A stretch of DNA of 64,000 nt, taken from Coccinella septempunctata (taxonomy: Eukaryota; Arthropoda; Insecta; Coleoptera; Coccinellidae). The stretch's first letter is position 1. The number at the start of each line of letters is the position of its first letter. The position numbers were made by a program, and so were the translations under genes. The notes under the pieces were generated by a model. The model had not been told where the DNA came from, searched no databases, and worked only from the letters and a program-made list of their open reading frames with translations. Of this stretch, positions 46,601-57,907 are shown piece after piece. The DNA lies in assembly GCF_907165205.1 (NCBI RefSeq), contig NC_058195.1, positions 11,966,001 to 12,030,000 on the forward strand, read 5' to 3'.

Positions 46601-47851
46601 GTCAACACCATTGACGACCTCCTTGGGTTCGCATGAATGAGTAGGGAAGATAACAAGAAATCTACATGGTCGCAGCTCTTGGAAGGCTAACCAATCCACA
46701 ATGACCCCGGTTTGAATAATAATAATAATATGTTTCTGAGATACGAATTCCAAATGTTTTTATAGAAATACTACGATAACTGTACAAGCAAAATTTCGTT
46801 CTTGGTAGATGATAATTATAAAGTGTATGTTCCTTGAGTTGGACGAGTGTCGTGTATTTTTTATGAAGAAACGGCTTCTATTATCATTATCAACTCACAT
46901 TATAATATTCCAACTTTTTTACTGCCGAATTATTATCACAATGGACTGGACAGTTGTTGTCCTCTTCTGCTACAGCCTCTCTTTCCTCTTCTTCTTCTTC
47001 ATTGATCATCTCAATACTGTTCTTCATAAAATCCCCCCCACTCTTCCTCTCGTTCACATACAGAAGCGTTGCTTCTTTCTCTGCATTCGTTTTTTCGAAA
47101 TTTCTATACGCCTCTTCGTTGATCATAACTTCGGTAGAATCCGTAAATGATCTTTCGCTGGGGAATCTCTCTTTAGTCGGGTTCATCCTTTGGGGCTTTA
47201 TATATTTGTTGGTCATGTTTGGTGCGGAGGAATACTTCTTGATGCCGAGATCACCGAGCAAGTTCTTCATCAGGGTGTGGTCGGGGATGCTTTTCCCCAG
47301 GACGATTTCATTCCTCATCTTCCTCCTTGGTGGTGCCCTCCGGTACTTGTCCCAGCTCTTTTGCATAATGTGGGGGTCGTTGATGTAGAGGTTAATTGTG
47401 GTCTGGCAAGGTTGGTTGGGAATTTGGAATTTACTTCTACTTCCATTGCTAGGATTCTGACGATTGCCTGACAAGCTGAAGAATATTGGGTTTGTTTTAG
47501 TTGATTTGTTGAGATCTTATCAGTTTTCAGTTAAAATATGTATATTGTCCTAAGAGGAAAGATAAATTTTGAGGGTATGTGGTAAATAATCAGTAATCAG
47601 GCTCTACGTCATAGAGCTATTAAGCCTTTTTCAGATTAAGCTAGTAATTTAGTCTGGTAGCGAGTAATTTAGTAGCTATTCTTGAAAATAAAGAAACTCT
47701 ACCTAATGTTTATGATTTTTTCATTCTCTTCCGGTTGCGAACTTCCATTAGTTGAAGAGGGGTTATTTTTCTCAAGACTGAGAGGACGATTTTCCATAGA
47801 AGTCTCAGTAATATTCCGTCGACTAAACAATTTTTTCTTGGTTTCCTCCAT
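40632..47851 (-). CDS. Six-exon gene of unknown function, 577 residues
   Basis: I do not recognise this protein. Exons (5' to 3') are 47703-47851, 46899-47475, 45197-45535, 43553-43714, 43201-43420 and 40632-40918. All have AG/GT borders and the phases agree (2, 0, 0, 0, 1), giving one frame of 578 codons with the stop; this consistency is the main evidence. The start is ATGGAGGAAACC at 47851. The product is hydrophilic, with no signal peptide or membrane segment: basic patches (RRAPPRRKMR; KRFRRKPFR), an acidic run (INEEEEEEREAVAEEDN), a His/Tyr-rich part (LDINPEQYHSYQSG), a Cys pair CC at the fourth join and SSGPCTPCEDN near the end. It looks like a disordered nuclear or cytoskeletal protein. 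Two donors are weak (GTAGAG at 47702; GTATTG at 43200). The last exon could instead splice at GTGAGT (40684). Introns carry a mariner, a LINE piece, a family C element and a Myb/SANT remnant. Confidence 0.7.
40956..41856 (+). mobile_element. Family C element, copy 2, in an intron
   Basis: The ends are CGGTAGATTCGGGTGACTTGG and CAAGTCACCCGAATCTACGG; length about 0.9 kb. A frame of 139 codons (41328-41747) parallels the frame in copy 3. It lies only 36 bases upstream (minus strand) of the last exon's acceptor. Confidence 0.7.
41857..42099. other. Intron sequence; no feature
   Basis: Part of the fifth intron of the unknown gene. Nothing recognised. Confidence 0.35.
42100..42870 (+). mobile_element. 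Decayed element with a Myb/SANT-like gene remnant
   Basis: Imperfect inverted blocks flank the stretch: AGTTGCACGACTGTGGCTTAA at about 42110 and TTAACAGTCGGTGCAACG at about 42833. Inside, the plus strand at 42453-42599 reads EEEREENVLIALLST then KALNFSTEEKNLL before a stop. The last motif matches the start of the Myb/SANT-like DNA-binding proteins that accompany PIF/Harbinger transposons in insects, or host proteins derived from them. Only the first part survives. The element class is an inference from that motif. Confidence 0.38.
43847..45024 (+). mobile_element. Mariner element, copy 3, in an intron
   Basis: TA flanks lie at 43845-43846 and 45025-45026; ends are CGAGGATGTATTGATATCTA and CAATATATCCTCG. 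The transposase start codon has decayed (ATT for ATG near 44007). A deletion of roughly 130 bp near 44207 removes the helix-turn-helix linker, and there is a stop near 44337. The catalytic half is better kept: TMDETW at 44376, FLQDNAPAHKSH at 44655 and an altered YSANLAPFDYHLF, where the third-Asp motif PDLAPSD has lost its first Asp and Ser. The element sits in intron 3 of the unknown gene. Confidence 0.85.
45825..46732 (+). mobile_element. LINE fragment: RNase H region and 3' end
   Basis: Broken plus-strand frames give a retroelement RNase H. KFTDGSKSQRGTSIGVYG (45870) holds the first Asp, NEILAIQACAQE (45985) the Glu, TTDSQATL (46060) the second Asp and WVPGHCGVEGNEKSDEL (46180) the last block. 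After it come LSRAELLLMVGLLKGHCQYK and a decayed Cys-rich tail (EICRLFESEAET). The sequence ends in AATAATAATAATAAT at about 46717, the kind of tail left by I-clade and related non-LTR elements. At least three frame changes make it dead. The left boundary is not sharp. It lies in intron 2 of the unknown gene. Confidence 0.75.
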
Positions 47852-49665
47852 TGATCTGTAAAATGTTTCAATATTTCACTTGCATCGGTCAGATCACATT
47901 TGAGTTTACATTCCACAATCCACAGACAGTTACTCATTTGTGAAGATCAACTACATTGCAATTTTTGACGTGAGTTCATCTCGCCAATCGATGTCAACCT
48001 CTGACGTAATCATAGAAACTGAAAACGTGAAGTACTGAATTGCAGAGATGTCTGAAATGGATCATTTCCATCCTGGACTTTACGAACGGCCCTAAGTACA
48101 CCCCTGTTTTCTGTGGAATACTCGAAGATACTCCTAGAAGCTTCGTGAATTGTGTTGACTGCTCAGCTTTCACCAGTACATGTTTCCCAGATAAATGTGT
48201 TCAAATGTAGAAGATATTTTGGCTTAATTCTAATATAACAAAAACTAGCAGATCCAAAATGCAATGTAGCTTGTCAATTCTTACGATTTGCAAAATGGCA
48301 TGGCATTTGAACTCCATATTATTATGTTATCCTTTCTTATTATAAGGATGATACTTATTCAGTGGAGATCTCTTGTGGCAAGTTGATGTGGGATGATGGT
48401 TTATGGCCTAGTTAATATTTTTTTAAAAATGGTATAAAATCCGCATGATCCGTCAAATTTCCCAAATTCTAGAAACAATATTCCTCCACAATCCCATATA
48501 AATAACAATACAAATGCTCAGTCATTGAACTTCATGGTTACATGAATCAATTTAATTGAAGCAGTCATGGCTGAATAATTTCTTTTCTTAATACAGAGTT
48601 CAAATATGAAGAATATTTCTTTCAATATTAACCATTTCAAGGCATTTATTGAAATTTTTCAAGCATACTTAGTTATAATTTTATCAAAGTCGAAATAAGA
48701 TCTATTGAAGAATATCCAGTAGTGGACTGTCGTAACCGAAATTCTCAGATACTATGCAGAAAACCTTAAAATAATTAGATACAGGTCAAGCTAATAAAAG
48801 CTTGTTAAGAATAAAACTTATTGTCTGAAATAGGCTCGTAAATTTTGCATTTAATTGAGTAATCATCTATATTGTTTCGATTTTATTTCAGATTTTTCAA
48901 CAGAAAACACATACGAAGTCCTTATAAAATTCAAGTTCCTCTTATTATATCTTTTAGTTGCATTTATACATAAATATTATCATCTACACTGTACCTTCTC
49001 TACTAATCAATCAACCAAATCGTGCTCTATAATTCTACATTCCTATCAAAAAATTTTCAAATAAGAGAGTTTATGTACAATAAAATATATCTACTTATAA
49101 CAAAATTGATAATAATTTACAATTTTCAGGTATACCTATAATCACTGTAGGTGTTCATAATCGACTCAGTTAAATTCTGCTCTAGTCCTCCATTACTGTC
49201 ACCATAACAGCAGGGACGGGCCGAGCCAATTTTTTTTTGGAGGAGGGGGATGTAAAGCATCGAAATTTTTCCAACTGCTTCGAAATTTTTCTAGCCTTTC
49301 ACCCCCCTTCCCTGTATAACATGTATAAATAATAAACGTTTATGGATAATTAAATAGTGAGTATTAATAATAATTATTACAATCTGTAAGGAAGATACCA
49401 AACACAAAATTCAAAACAAAGATTCTCTCAGATACAAATACCAAAGACAATTTCTCAAAACGAATCGAAGATCAAACATAAAATCAATCCTTGATGTTTG
49501 AAAACCTCTTCTTGATCGAATTATATTAACATCGATATTAACACGATATCATGATTAGTACTAAGTACTTCTCTGAAATTACTGTAACCTTTGGATTGCG
49601 GTTGAAAATCCCTCATTTGATACCTCATTGATTTATCGAGAAATAACGGATTATAACACTACCAC
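47852..49665. other. Intergenic; repeats only
   Basis: Upstream of the unknown gene and downstream of the first transporter. Near 49205-49315 is a patch with GGAGGAGGGGGATG, CATCGAAATTTTTCCAACTG and CCCCCCTTCCCTG whose halves are loosely inverted; it looks like a small transposon remnant. No exon seen. Confidence 0.4.
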
Positions 49666-51824
49666 TCATAAAACTCTGACAGTTTCATATGTCTCCTTAT
49701 TCAATTTTTCTCCCTCCAACAATTTCAAGATTTCGGAAAAACTCTTCCCCTTAGTTTCTGGAAGGTACCAGGCTACAAAAGTTAAATTTACAATACCCAT
49801 ACATCCGCAGAACCAAAAGACTCCATGAAACCCAACCCAATTCAATAAATGCGGGAACAGAAAAGACATGGAGAACGCCATGATGTAACAACTTGTAGCT
49901 GTTGCGGACGAAGCAATTGCTTTGGTCTCGTTCGAAAATAATTCCCCTACCAAAGTCCAAGGGATGGTACACAGGCCGAAGTTATAACCGGTGATGAACA
50001 AGATGACGCATGCTATGGGCAAATATCCCAAATGAGAAACGTCATTTTCGTTTTGCTTCAACCAGAAGTAAACACCCAAAGGAAATAAAGCTGCAGCACA
50101 TAACAAATTCGAAATTACCAATAAGATTTTTCTTCCCAACTTATCGGATAAACATGTGGAAAAAACCACCGAAATCACTTGGATAATAGCTACCACAATG
50201 GTAGATGTTGATGAAGAAATCGTGCTACCAGAAGCTATGAAAATATCTTCCATATATGCCAGAATGGCAGTTATACCAACCAGTTGTTGAAGAATGACAA
50301 TGGTTGCTGTCAATGTGAGGCCTTTTTTAAAACTGGCGTTTCTTAATAGGGATGATAGGGTTACATTTGTTCTCGATTCATTTATGGTTTCTTCGATTAT
50401 TGCCAGTTCTTTTTCTTCGAAGTGATTTCTTAATTTCATGAGACTCCTTCTCGCATGAGCATCTTTACCTTTTGCGAAATAATAGTAAGGACTTTCTGGT
50501 ATGAAGAGCCCAAAAAATATCAGGAATATAACTATAGGTACAATCATAAAAGCACTAAGTGTTGGTAAACTGACACAAGGACCAACGACATAATTGAAGA
50601 GCAGCCCAAAAACGTAGAATATACTCATAAAGCCGCCAAGCACTCCACGTATCTTCGTTTCTGCTATTTCTCCAACGTATATTGGCACCACTGTGTAAAA
50701 CGAACCTGAAGCAAACCCAGCCATGAATCTAGCGACATACAATTCCAGGGTTGTGGTGGCAAACATGAGGATGACGTTGGATAGAAGCATAGGTATAGCG
50801 AACAACATCAAAGTGGTTTTTCTTCCTAGCAAATTTGAACAGAATCCGGCAAACATAGGTCCGCATATTGCACCCAAACTTAGAATAGAAGCTATTAGGG
50901 ATTCTTCAAGAGGTGTAACTATATGTCCTAGAGGGTTTTCCTTGGGATCTGTTTTCTTCAATGCAATCAATACTGATGACGACCAAGCGTAGACGTTGCC
51001 CGTTGCGAAGTTCAACACATTGACTGAAACAAAAAAATTTCACTACAGAGAACACACAATAGAGAATCGAAAAAAATTATAATAAATAGGATGTACCATT
51101 TGAAATAACGAAGTTCGTAGTACTTTTTCGTATAAACGACAACGTCGCAACATTAAAAATATTTTTGTCAGATAGATCAGAAGCGTAAACTAACGCTAGT
51201 ACACAAATTTTCAGAGCAATTCTATGATCCGTTCTCCGTAAACGTCTAATAGACCACCAACCTTAGGACACCCTGTATAACTACATTAATATTGGTGATG
51301 AATTTTCAACCTCGAGCCTTGCGTTGAAAATTGGATTGAATGTTTCTCTCAAAAAAATATTTTCTCCATTCTGCCGAAATTGCGCTATTTTTCTAATTAT
51401 TAAATTTGATTATTATTTCTTTTATTGTTACTGAGAATATATTCATTTAGCTTCGCAGTTTGTTTACTACATACTACAGTTAAGTATTTAATCAACTCTG
51501 TCAAAAAGCACAAATACCAAATTTTTAGTCAAATCACTCATTTTTGTTTCTTCGAGTATGGTTTTGAGGAAATCTAGTCTACTTTCATTCGTACACTAAG
51601 AGTAACATTTGGAATTTTGTTTATAACTCAAGTCGTTTTTAGCGATTGATCATGCTGGAAAATATTTCCATATCATGATAGAAATGTTATCCGATTTCAA
51701 ATTGAATATTTTGGTCAATTAGAAACAGAACCTTCTAGAGAAAACTCTGAACTGAAAAATTCTAACTTGTTCACTTACCGGTGCAAACTGCAACAATCAA
51801 TTTCAAGTTAACCTCGTTCAGCAT
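49666..51824 (-). CDS. Tret1-like facilitated sugar (trehalose) transporter, copy A
   Basis: A major facilitator superfamily sugar porter, probably in the plasma membrane. Relatives in insects move trehalose or glucose; substrate is not set by sequence. Exon 1 (51779-51824) encodes MLNEVNLKLIVAVCT and ends in phase 1 at GTAAGT; exon 2 (49666-51023) follows TTTGTTTCAG. The total is 467 residues, usual for the family. Twelve membrane segments can be traced. Family motifs are LLGRKTTL (about 81-87), RFMAGFASG with GEIAETKIRG (about 114-142), PESP (191-194), QQLVG (261-265), DKLGRK (319-324), IPWTLVGELF (369-378) and PETKG (437-441). In the second GELF motif the usual Arg is Lys (SNETKAIA). The neighbour at 52378 is its tandem paralogue. 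Confidence 0.93.
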
Positions 51825-52377
51825 TCTTCAAGCTTGAAATACATTTAAAAATAGAATCACGAATTATTTTGGCCTAATTGATAAGTGATTAAATTGTAAC
51901 AACGAATTTATTTATGTAAATGTTTGTTTAGTTCATGAAGAGAAAATTCATTTGACAATATCCCAATTGTTCGATAAATCCTTTTCTATCTACCGCATAA
52001 AATCTGTCAAATATTTATTCCTAAAATTCATATGTTATCATTTCACGTGAACAAATGACATTAACCTGATGGGTGTCTTGTGAATTTTCTATTTATTCGA
52101 ATTAATTTTGGATTTTCAATGTACAGTCTTCAATAAAACGTGTGTGTAGGGTAAGACAGAATTTATTATTTCATAGAAAAATGTTCGATCAGGTCAATTT
52201 TGGTTTAAATTACTCATTTTTTCATGAATAATCAAGGAGTTTTTGTACAAAATTGTAAATACTTATAATATAATTTTTTTCTCTGATTGTTTGTTGACAA
52301 TTTTATCCTAGTTACCTTGACAATGATCTCTGGAAGCATGAACGAGTAAAAATCTTGATCCTTATGATAAAGAGTCC
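51825..52377. other. Spacer between tandem transporters
   Basis: About 550 bp separate the stop of copy B from the start of copy A. It must hold the promoter of copy A and the 3' end of copy B. I see no clear TATA box. Confidence 0.4.
52162..52167 (-). terminator. Poly(A) signal for transporter copy B
   Basis: TTTATT on the plus strand is AATAAA on the minus strand, about 210 bases after the stop codon at 52378. Confidence 0.4.
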
Positions 52378-55019
52378 TCATATTCGATTAATATTCACAA
52401 AACATTCACTTCTTTTGTCTTTTTCCATCAAGTCCAAAATTTCTTGAAAAGTTTTTCCTTTCGTCTCCGGAAGAAAGAAATAAATGAAAACTAAATGCGC
52501 AAGGGAAAAACTACCACAAAACCAAAAAACTCCATGGAAGCCAATAAAATTCTTCAAATGAGGGAAAACGAATGACATCAAAAAAGCCATGCCAAAATAT
52601 GTTATAGAAGTGATGGATGAGGCTGTTGCTTTAGCTTCAGTTGTGAACAATTCACCAACTAAAGTCCATGGTATAGTACACAAACCAAAATTGAAACCAA
52701 CAAAGAATAATACGATACACAGTATCGGTAAAAACCAAAGTTGAGAAACGTCATATTCATTGTATTTAATGAAAAAATATAATCCCAGGGGAAATAAAGA
52801 TAATGCGCAGGTAGCTACGGATATCATAAGCAAGAGTTTTCTTCCCCACCTATCTGCTAAGAATGTTGATAAAACAACAAGACAAACTTGAAGAAGTGCT
52901 ACGATGATCGTTGATGTGGAAGCAGATAATGAGCTTCCTGAAGCAGCAAAAATATCCTCCATATATGACAAAATTGCTATAGAGCCCATTAGTTGTTGAA
53001 GGGCCATTATTAACGTTGTCAAAATCAATGCTCTTCTGAATCCTTGACTCGAAAACATAACACATAGACTGTGTTCAGAAGTTGATTTGTTGACAGTGTC
53101 CCTCATCATTTCCATCTCTTTCTCATCGAAAGACTTCCTCAGATACGTCAAACTTCTTCTAGCAGCGAATTCGTCTTCTTTGATAAGATGATAGAATGGA
53201 CTCTCTGGAACATAACTATTCCAAAGAATGAGAAAAAGTCCAGTTGGTATCACTTGAAGGAAACAGAACATCTTCAAGTCGACAAATGGCCCGACAGCAA
53301 AACCCAGCAACATTCCCAGAACGTTGAATATACCCATAACTCCTCCTAAAAATCCACGTACATTTGTTTCTGCAATTTCCCCGATATACATTGGTACCAC
53401 TGTATAAACACCCCCAACACCAACTCCCGCCATTAATCTTGCTAGATAAAACTCGAACGTAGTTGTGGCAAATGTCAAGATCAGGCTGGATGCAAGCATA
53501 GGCAAAGAAAACAGCAAGATTGTATTTTTTCGTCCTAGAGCATTGGCACATATTCCTGCTAGAAGTGGACCGCAAATAGCTCCTAAGCTTAACAGAGATG
53601 CAATCAAAGATTCCTCAGAGTATGTCACTGGCCTTCCTAATGGGTTCTTCCCAGGATCTGTATTCTTGAGTTTGATAAGAGCTGTCGAAGACCAACTGTA
53701 GAAGTTTCCAGATGCGAATGCAAGAAGATCGACTGCAAAATAAAGAATAAAATGTTGAACAAACAACTTTAATTTTTTTATTGCTGAAAGCTTCAATAGT
53801 AGGTATGTTTATTTTCAGAAGTGACAATAAAACACACTGTTTGAAATGTTATTTTATTCTTTGGCTATCGCTTTCGGTTCCTTTTTCATAAAATGAACCG
53901 TATTGTATACTTTCAGCTGCCTCATACTTTCAGCATACTATCCCAGGTGTAACCAGGTAGGGTAAGATAATTATTCAACTATTGCGGAATTGTTCAGGCT
54001 AAAAACGTTAGATCCATCGATTTAACATACTATATTCCTTCTCAATCCTATTTCGCAAGCTCTTTTGTTATGAGTGGAGTGAGTGTGATAATTATACTAA
54101 ACTAGAGTATGATTTTCATTTGTTGTAAGAAAAGATTCGAAATAAAATTGCAACTACCATGTGCAGCCATATGTGAAATGCTTTCTATTCTCACTTGATT
54201 TTTTAGTAACTCTTTCGAAAATAGTTCATTTTCTAACACAATTCAAATACTATCCGAAATAGATTTAGCAGTACCAATTGAATCGCTGGAATTTCCCAAG
54301 TTAAATGTAAATATTTGAAGTAGGGATTCTGTGCATAATTTAGTGAATTGTTAACAGTTTTTGGGTATGCATTTTCAAATAATTACAGAAGTTGAGAGGC
54401 CTGTTGAAGATATGAGTGTATTTCTTATGACTAGGGCTAGATCAGTAAATCGAATAAAAGTTTAAAATTTTCGAAAATGTAGTGATGATAAGATGTGCAT
54501 TTTTTCCTTAATAATTTGAAAGTCATATACCTAGATGAAATTTTTATGAAAATTATTTTTTAACTGACCCTACCAGAGAATTCATTATACACTTAGGTAC
54601 TGCGTCAGAAATGTCAGAGTGAACTGAATATCTATAATTTTTTTCTGATGTAGGTACCTATCTTATCACTTTATACTGTTCCCAGCAGTCAATGTGTTTC
54701 CGCAAAATATAATCAAATATTAAACATCTAATATTGGTACCACAATAATCACATCATATTTCAAATATAGCCATTTCGTTTCCAAAAAATTGAACGATAT
54801 ATTTACACCAGAATGAAAATCAATGGATTTCATGCATGTAAGAAATTCTATAGAGATAAGACTTTAGGAGAATAACATATATACTTTGGGAGGTCTTGAT
54901 TTTCCCCGAGAAAATTGGTCTTATTTGAAAAAATGCCACTTTGGCATAAGATTCTATAGAATGATTTGATACTCACCAGTGAAAACTGCTTGAAGCAATT
55001 TTATTGAAATCTTACCCAT
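52378..55019 (-). CDS. Tret1-like facilitated sugar (trehalose) transporter, copy B
   Basis: The tandem paralogue of copy A, with the same fold and likely role in sugar transport. Exon 1 (54977-55019) encodes MGKISIKLLQAVFT and ends in phase 1 at GTGAGT; exon 2 (52378-53732) follows TTTATTTTGCAG. The total is 465 residues. Motifs: ALGRKNTI (about 79-86), RLMAGVGVGG and GEIAETNVRG (about 113-141), PESP (190-193), QQLMG, DRWGRKLL, IPWTLVGELF followed by TTEAKATA, and PETKGKTF near the end. The short C-tail has SECFVNINRI. The 1.24 kb first intron holds nothing recognised. The two copies look roughly half identical, so the duplication is not recent. Confidence 0.93.
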
Positions 55020-56076
55020 CCTTATCTCCGATATCCCCAAAATTAATTCATATATTCGAAAATTTCGAATAACAGATACTGATTAATGTGGTGAACAAAT
55101 TCCCTAAAATCAGTTGCCATATATTTCTCTCTAATCTTTGTACAAATGCACAATATTGATTTTAAGGATAAAGGAAAACACGTATCGTAAAATATTAGCT
55201 TTTATTTATTCAAAATTTCAAATGTGCCGGGTAGTAACAGCCATTTCATAATAAACAACATATTATAGAATTACATATATACATTTTGGAGTATCCTCTA
55301 TTCCTCGTACTCCATGCAATAAAATGTTTCAGTCTCTTCTTACCCTAAAGCGTTTGAAACCAATTGTACTACATCGAAACTAATCGATAGAATCAATCAA
55401 GATCAACAAGTGAGGGTGAGTTTTCATGTGGCATTATCATTTAGTCAGAATTAAAGTGCTTAAATGTCAGAATTGATTTTCCAATTGCTGTTTCAGTACT
55501 AAGTCAGTTTAGTATATTCTTGTACAAAATGAATAATTCAAAATCCTGCTTCAGAAACGAAATGCTACAATTAATTATCTACGAATATGAATGACGGGGA
55601 GAGGTTTTTTATAGAAATTCATGAGCTATACGAACAACCAAGGGATTAACTTGGGGAGACAGGATATATAGACGGTCATTGGGGGCGCCAAGATTTCAAA
55701 GTAAGAGTGGTGTAAGAGTAAGAGAGATTAATTTAAAAAAAGGGTAACCAAAACGCCAACAGCCATAAGAATTATATACACACCGTTGAACATGCCATTC
55801 CACTCTTGTTGGCGTTTATCAAAAACGTCATCAACTGTTTTGCGGGTTTTTGGATAGCTTCATCGATATTTCAGAACTGATCTTATTTACAAATTTTCCA
55901 ATCAGAAGTCTGAATATTTTTTACGGAGAGGGATATAAAATGCTTCAGGCTTCGAAAAAATTTCTATCGCCATATTCCTGATGTTAACTTGAAACTTTTG
56001 TAGAGGTGATTTTTGGTGAAACGTTACCTATATATTTTGTCCAAATCTATCTCCTGTTGGAAAAAATCCCTACATA
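55020..56076. other. 5' flank of transporter copy B; no gene
   Basis: Contains an inverted pair AAACGCCAACA and TGTTGGCGTTT about 45 bases apart (near 55750-55820). Otherwise plain. The promoter of copy B should lie here but no TATA box stands out. Confidence 0.35.
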
Positions 56077-56716
56077 CATGGTGTTTCCTAATTGAATGTC
56101 AATACTTATGGGGGTGATTTTTGGGCCCATTTTAAGAAAAAAACTTTATATGAACATATGTCCTAAACGTCTTACCTTTTGAGATACAGGGTAGTAAAGT
56201 TTTCAAAAATAAATCATTTATCATCAACATCTACAAGAGGCATTTTTTAATGTATCACTTTTTTCTTAATTTCCACCAGTGGCGTTCGTACGTAATTTGA
56301 CCTACCTATTTTGGCAGACATTGGTGGTACGCCACAGATTTTTCCTAAAATTAAAATTATTTCTGGAATTCCCATTTTTTGCCTTTTGTGCCAAAGTTGA
56401 TCACTTGACTTTTTTCAATCCGATTCACGGTTTCCGCTTAAAAAAATAAAAACCGTTTCTCTGCATGATCATAACAATATCGTTGATGCATACATATATA
56501 TGACGATATCACTATGCAGATACTTACGTAGATTTAATTTTTTTAGATTAAACCCGTGCGTCGGACTAAAAGAATTCAAGAGATCAAATGTGCTCATAGT
56601 TGAATACAGTCAGTGGCGTGCCACGTTCAGGACATCTGTTCATATAAAGTTTTTTTCTTAAAATGGGCCCAAAAATCACCCCCATAAATATTGACATTCA
56701 ATAAGGAAACACCCTG
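56077..56716. mobile_element. Family E element, copy 2
   Basis: TA at 56075-56076 and 56717-56718 flank 640 bp. The ends GTGTTTCCTAATTGAATGTC and inverse, and the inner GATTTTTGGGCCCATTTTAAG blocks, match the copy at 27237. The CAGTGGCG block and TGCATGATCATAACAATATC are also shared. Non-coding. Confidence 0.72.
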
Positions 56717-57569
56717 TATAATGTCTGTATGTAGAATTCAATACAGAAAAAAGATAATGAAAGGGTTGACTTTATTTAGGCGGATGAGTTGAAAAAAAAC
56801 AAGAACTGTGTGATATCTTCTTCCTGTGAATATCATATGGTGCTCCCAGCTTTCTACGCTACTGATAATTTCATTCTCTTATTCCATATTCAAATATTGA
56901 CCCAACATTGCGATCCATGGGAATCTAAGGGATTCAGAATTTTTGTTAATAGAAAATTCTGTTTGCGGTTTTTCGATTATATTTGAATATTATATTCCGC
57001 CTCTTTCAGATCAAATAGAGAAAGATTAGACAACAATGGGTACATAAGCATTGGTGACGGTCAAGTTAAAAGCGCATTCGATATTTTATTTGCAGAAAAA
57101 ATTATCGCATATTCTTTGGAAAGATTCCTTTACAAAAATAGTTACCAAAGTTAATTAGAGGTTGGCAGAATATCATTTAGATAGTGATGTTACCATAATG
57201 AATAAGTAACTATATTCAGTTTTCATTTTTTTACGATTGCAAAATTATTTCTTGGATCAAAAAAATTGATTACTGGAAAGCATTGATGTTTTTTATCTCC
57301 TTGTGTTTCAGATGTTCTATAGAATTTTAAGAGAATGTTGAAAAGTTCCAAGAAAAATATTATTCTAGGTGAAAGAATCGACGCCTGTGGCATTAAAGTT
57401 ATCCAAAACTCAGCAAGTTACATTTTTATTTCTTTTATACTCTTTTATATTAAAAATGTATTTTGGTTACTGTTTTTGAGTTTTTAAATCATAGTTATAG
57501 ATTCACAGAAATAAGATTCCATTCAAAAATTGGTCTTGGAGATAAATGAAACATTTTTTCAATCAATCA
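56717..57569. other. Intergenic; no gene seen
   Basis: AT-rich DNA between a family E element and the 3' end of the phosphatase gene. Short frames only. Confidence 0.4.
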
Positions 57570-57575
57570 TTTATT
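57570..57575 (-). terminator. Possible poly(A) signal of the alkaline phosphatase gene
   Basis: AATAAA on the minus strand about 330 bases after the stop at 57908. Confidence 0.35.
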
Positions 57576-57907
57576 TCAAACCACCTTTGAGCACAGTTGG
57601 AAACATTTTTTCATTTGAATTTAAAGATTGTCTAATATCCACCCAAAGGTGCTCCAATTCTTTCCAATGATTAATCGATATTTGATAAAATGGGATGGGA
57701 TATGGTTTCTACTATATACAGATATATTTATATTCATAAAGAATGACAAAATTTGATATTCCCTGGAAAATTTTTCTGGAGGTTATACTTTGAGATTTCT
57801 AGCCATCTTCGAAATTCCATCAAAAATAAATCATTCTCTTTTTCAACCCCCTCTGTCATTATTGAATCTCATAAATGGAGAAGTCAATATTATCATAAAT
57901 TATCAGA

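Noticed and set aside
46954..47388. Plus-strand Ser/Phe-rich frame of 144 codons
   Set aside because: It is antisense to exon 2 of the unknown minus-strand gene, whose phase-consistent frame is the better reading.
47710..47937. Alternative frame over the first exon of the unknown gene
   Set aside because: It gives 75 codons but does not join in phase to the next exon; the frame from ATG 47851 does.
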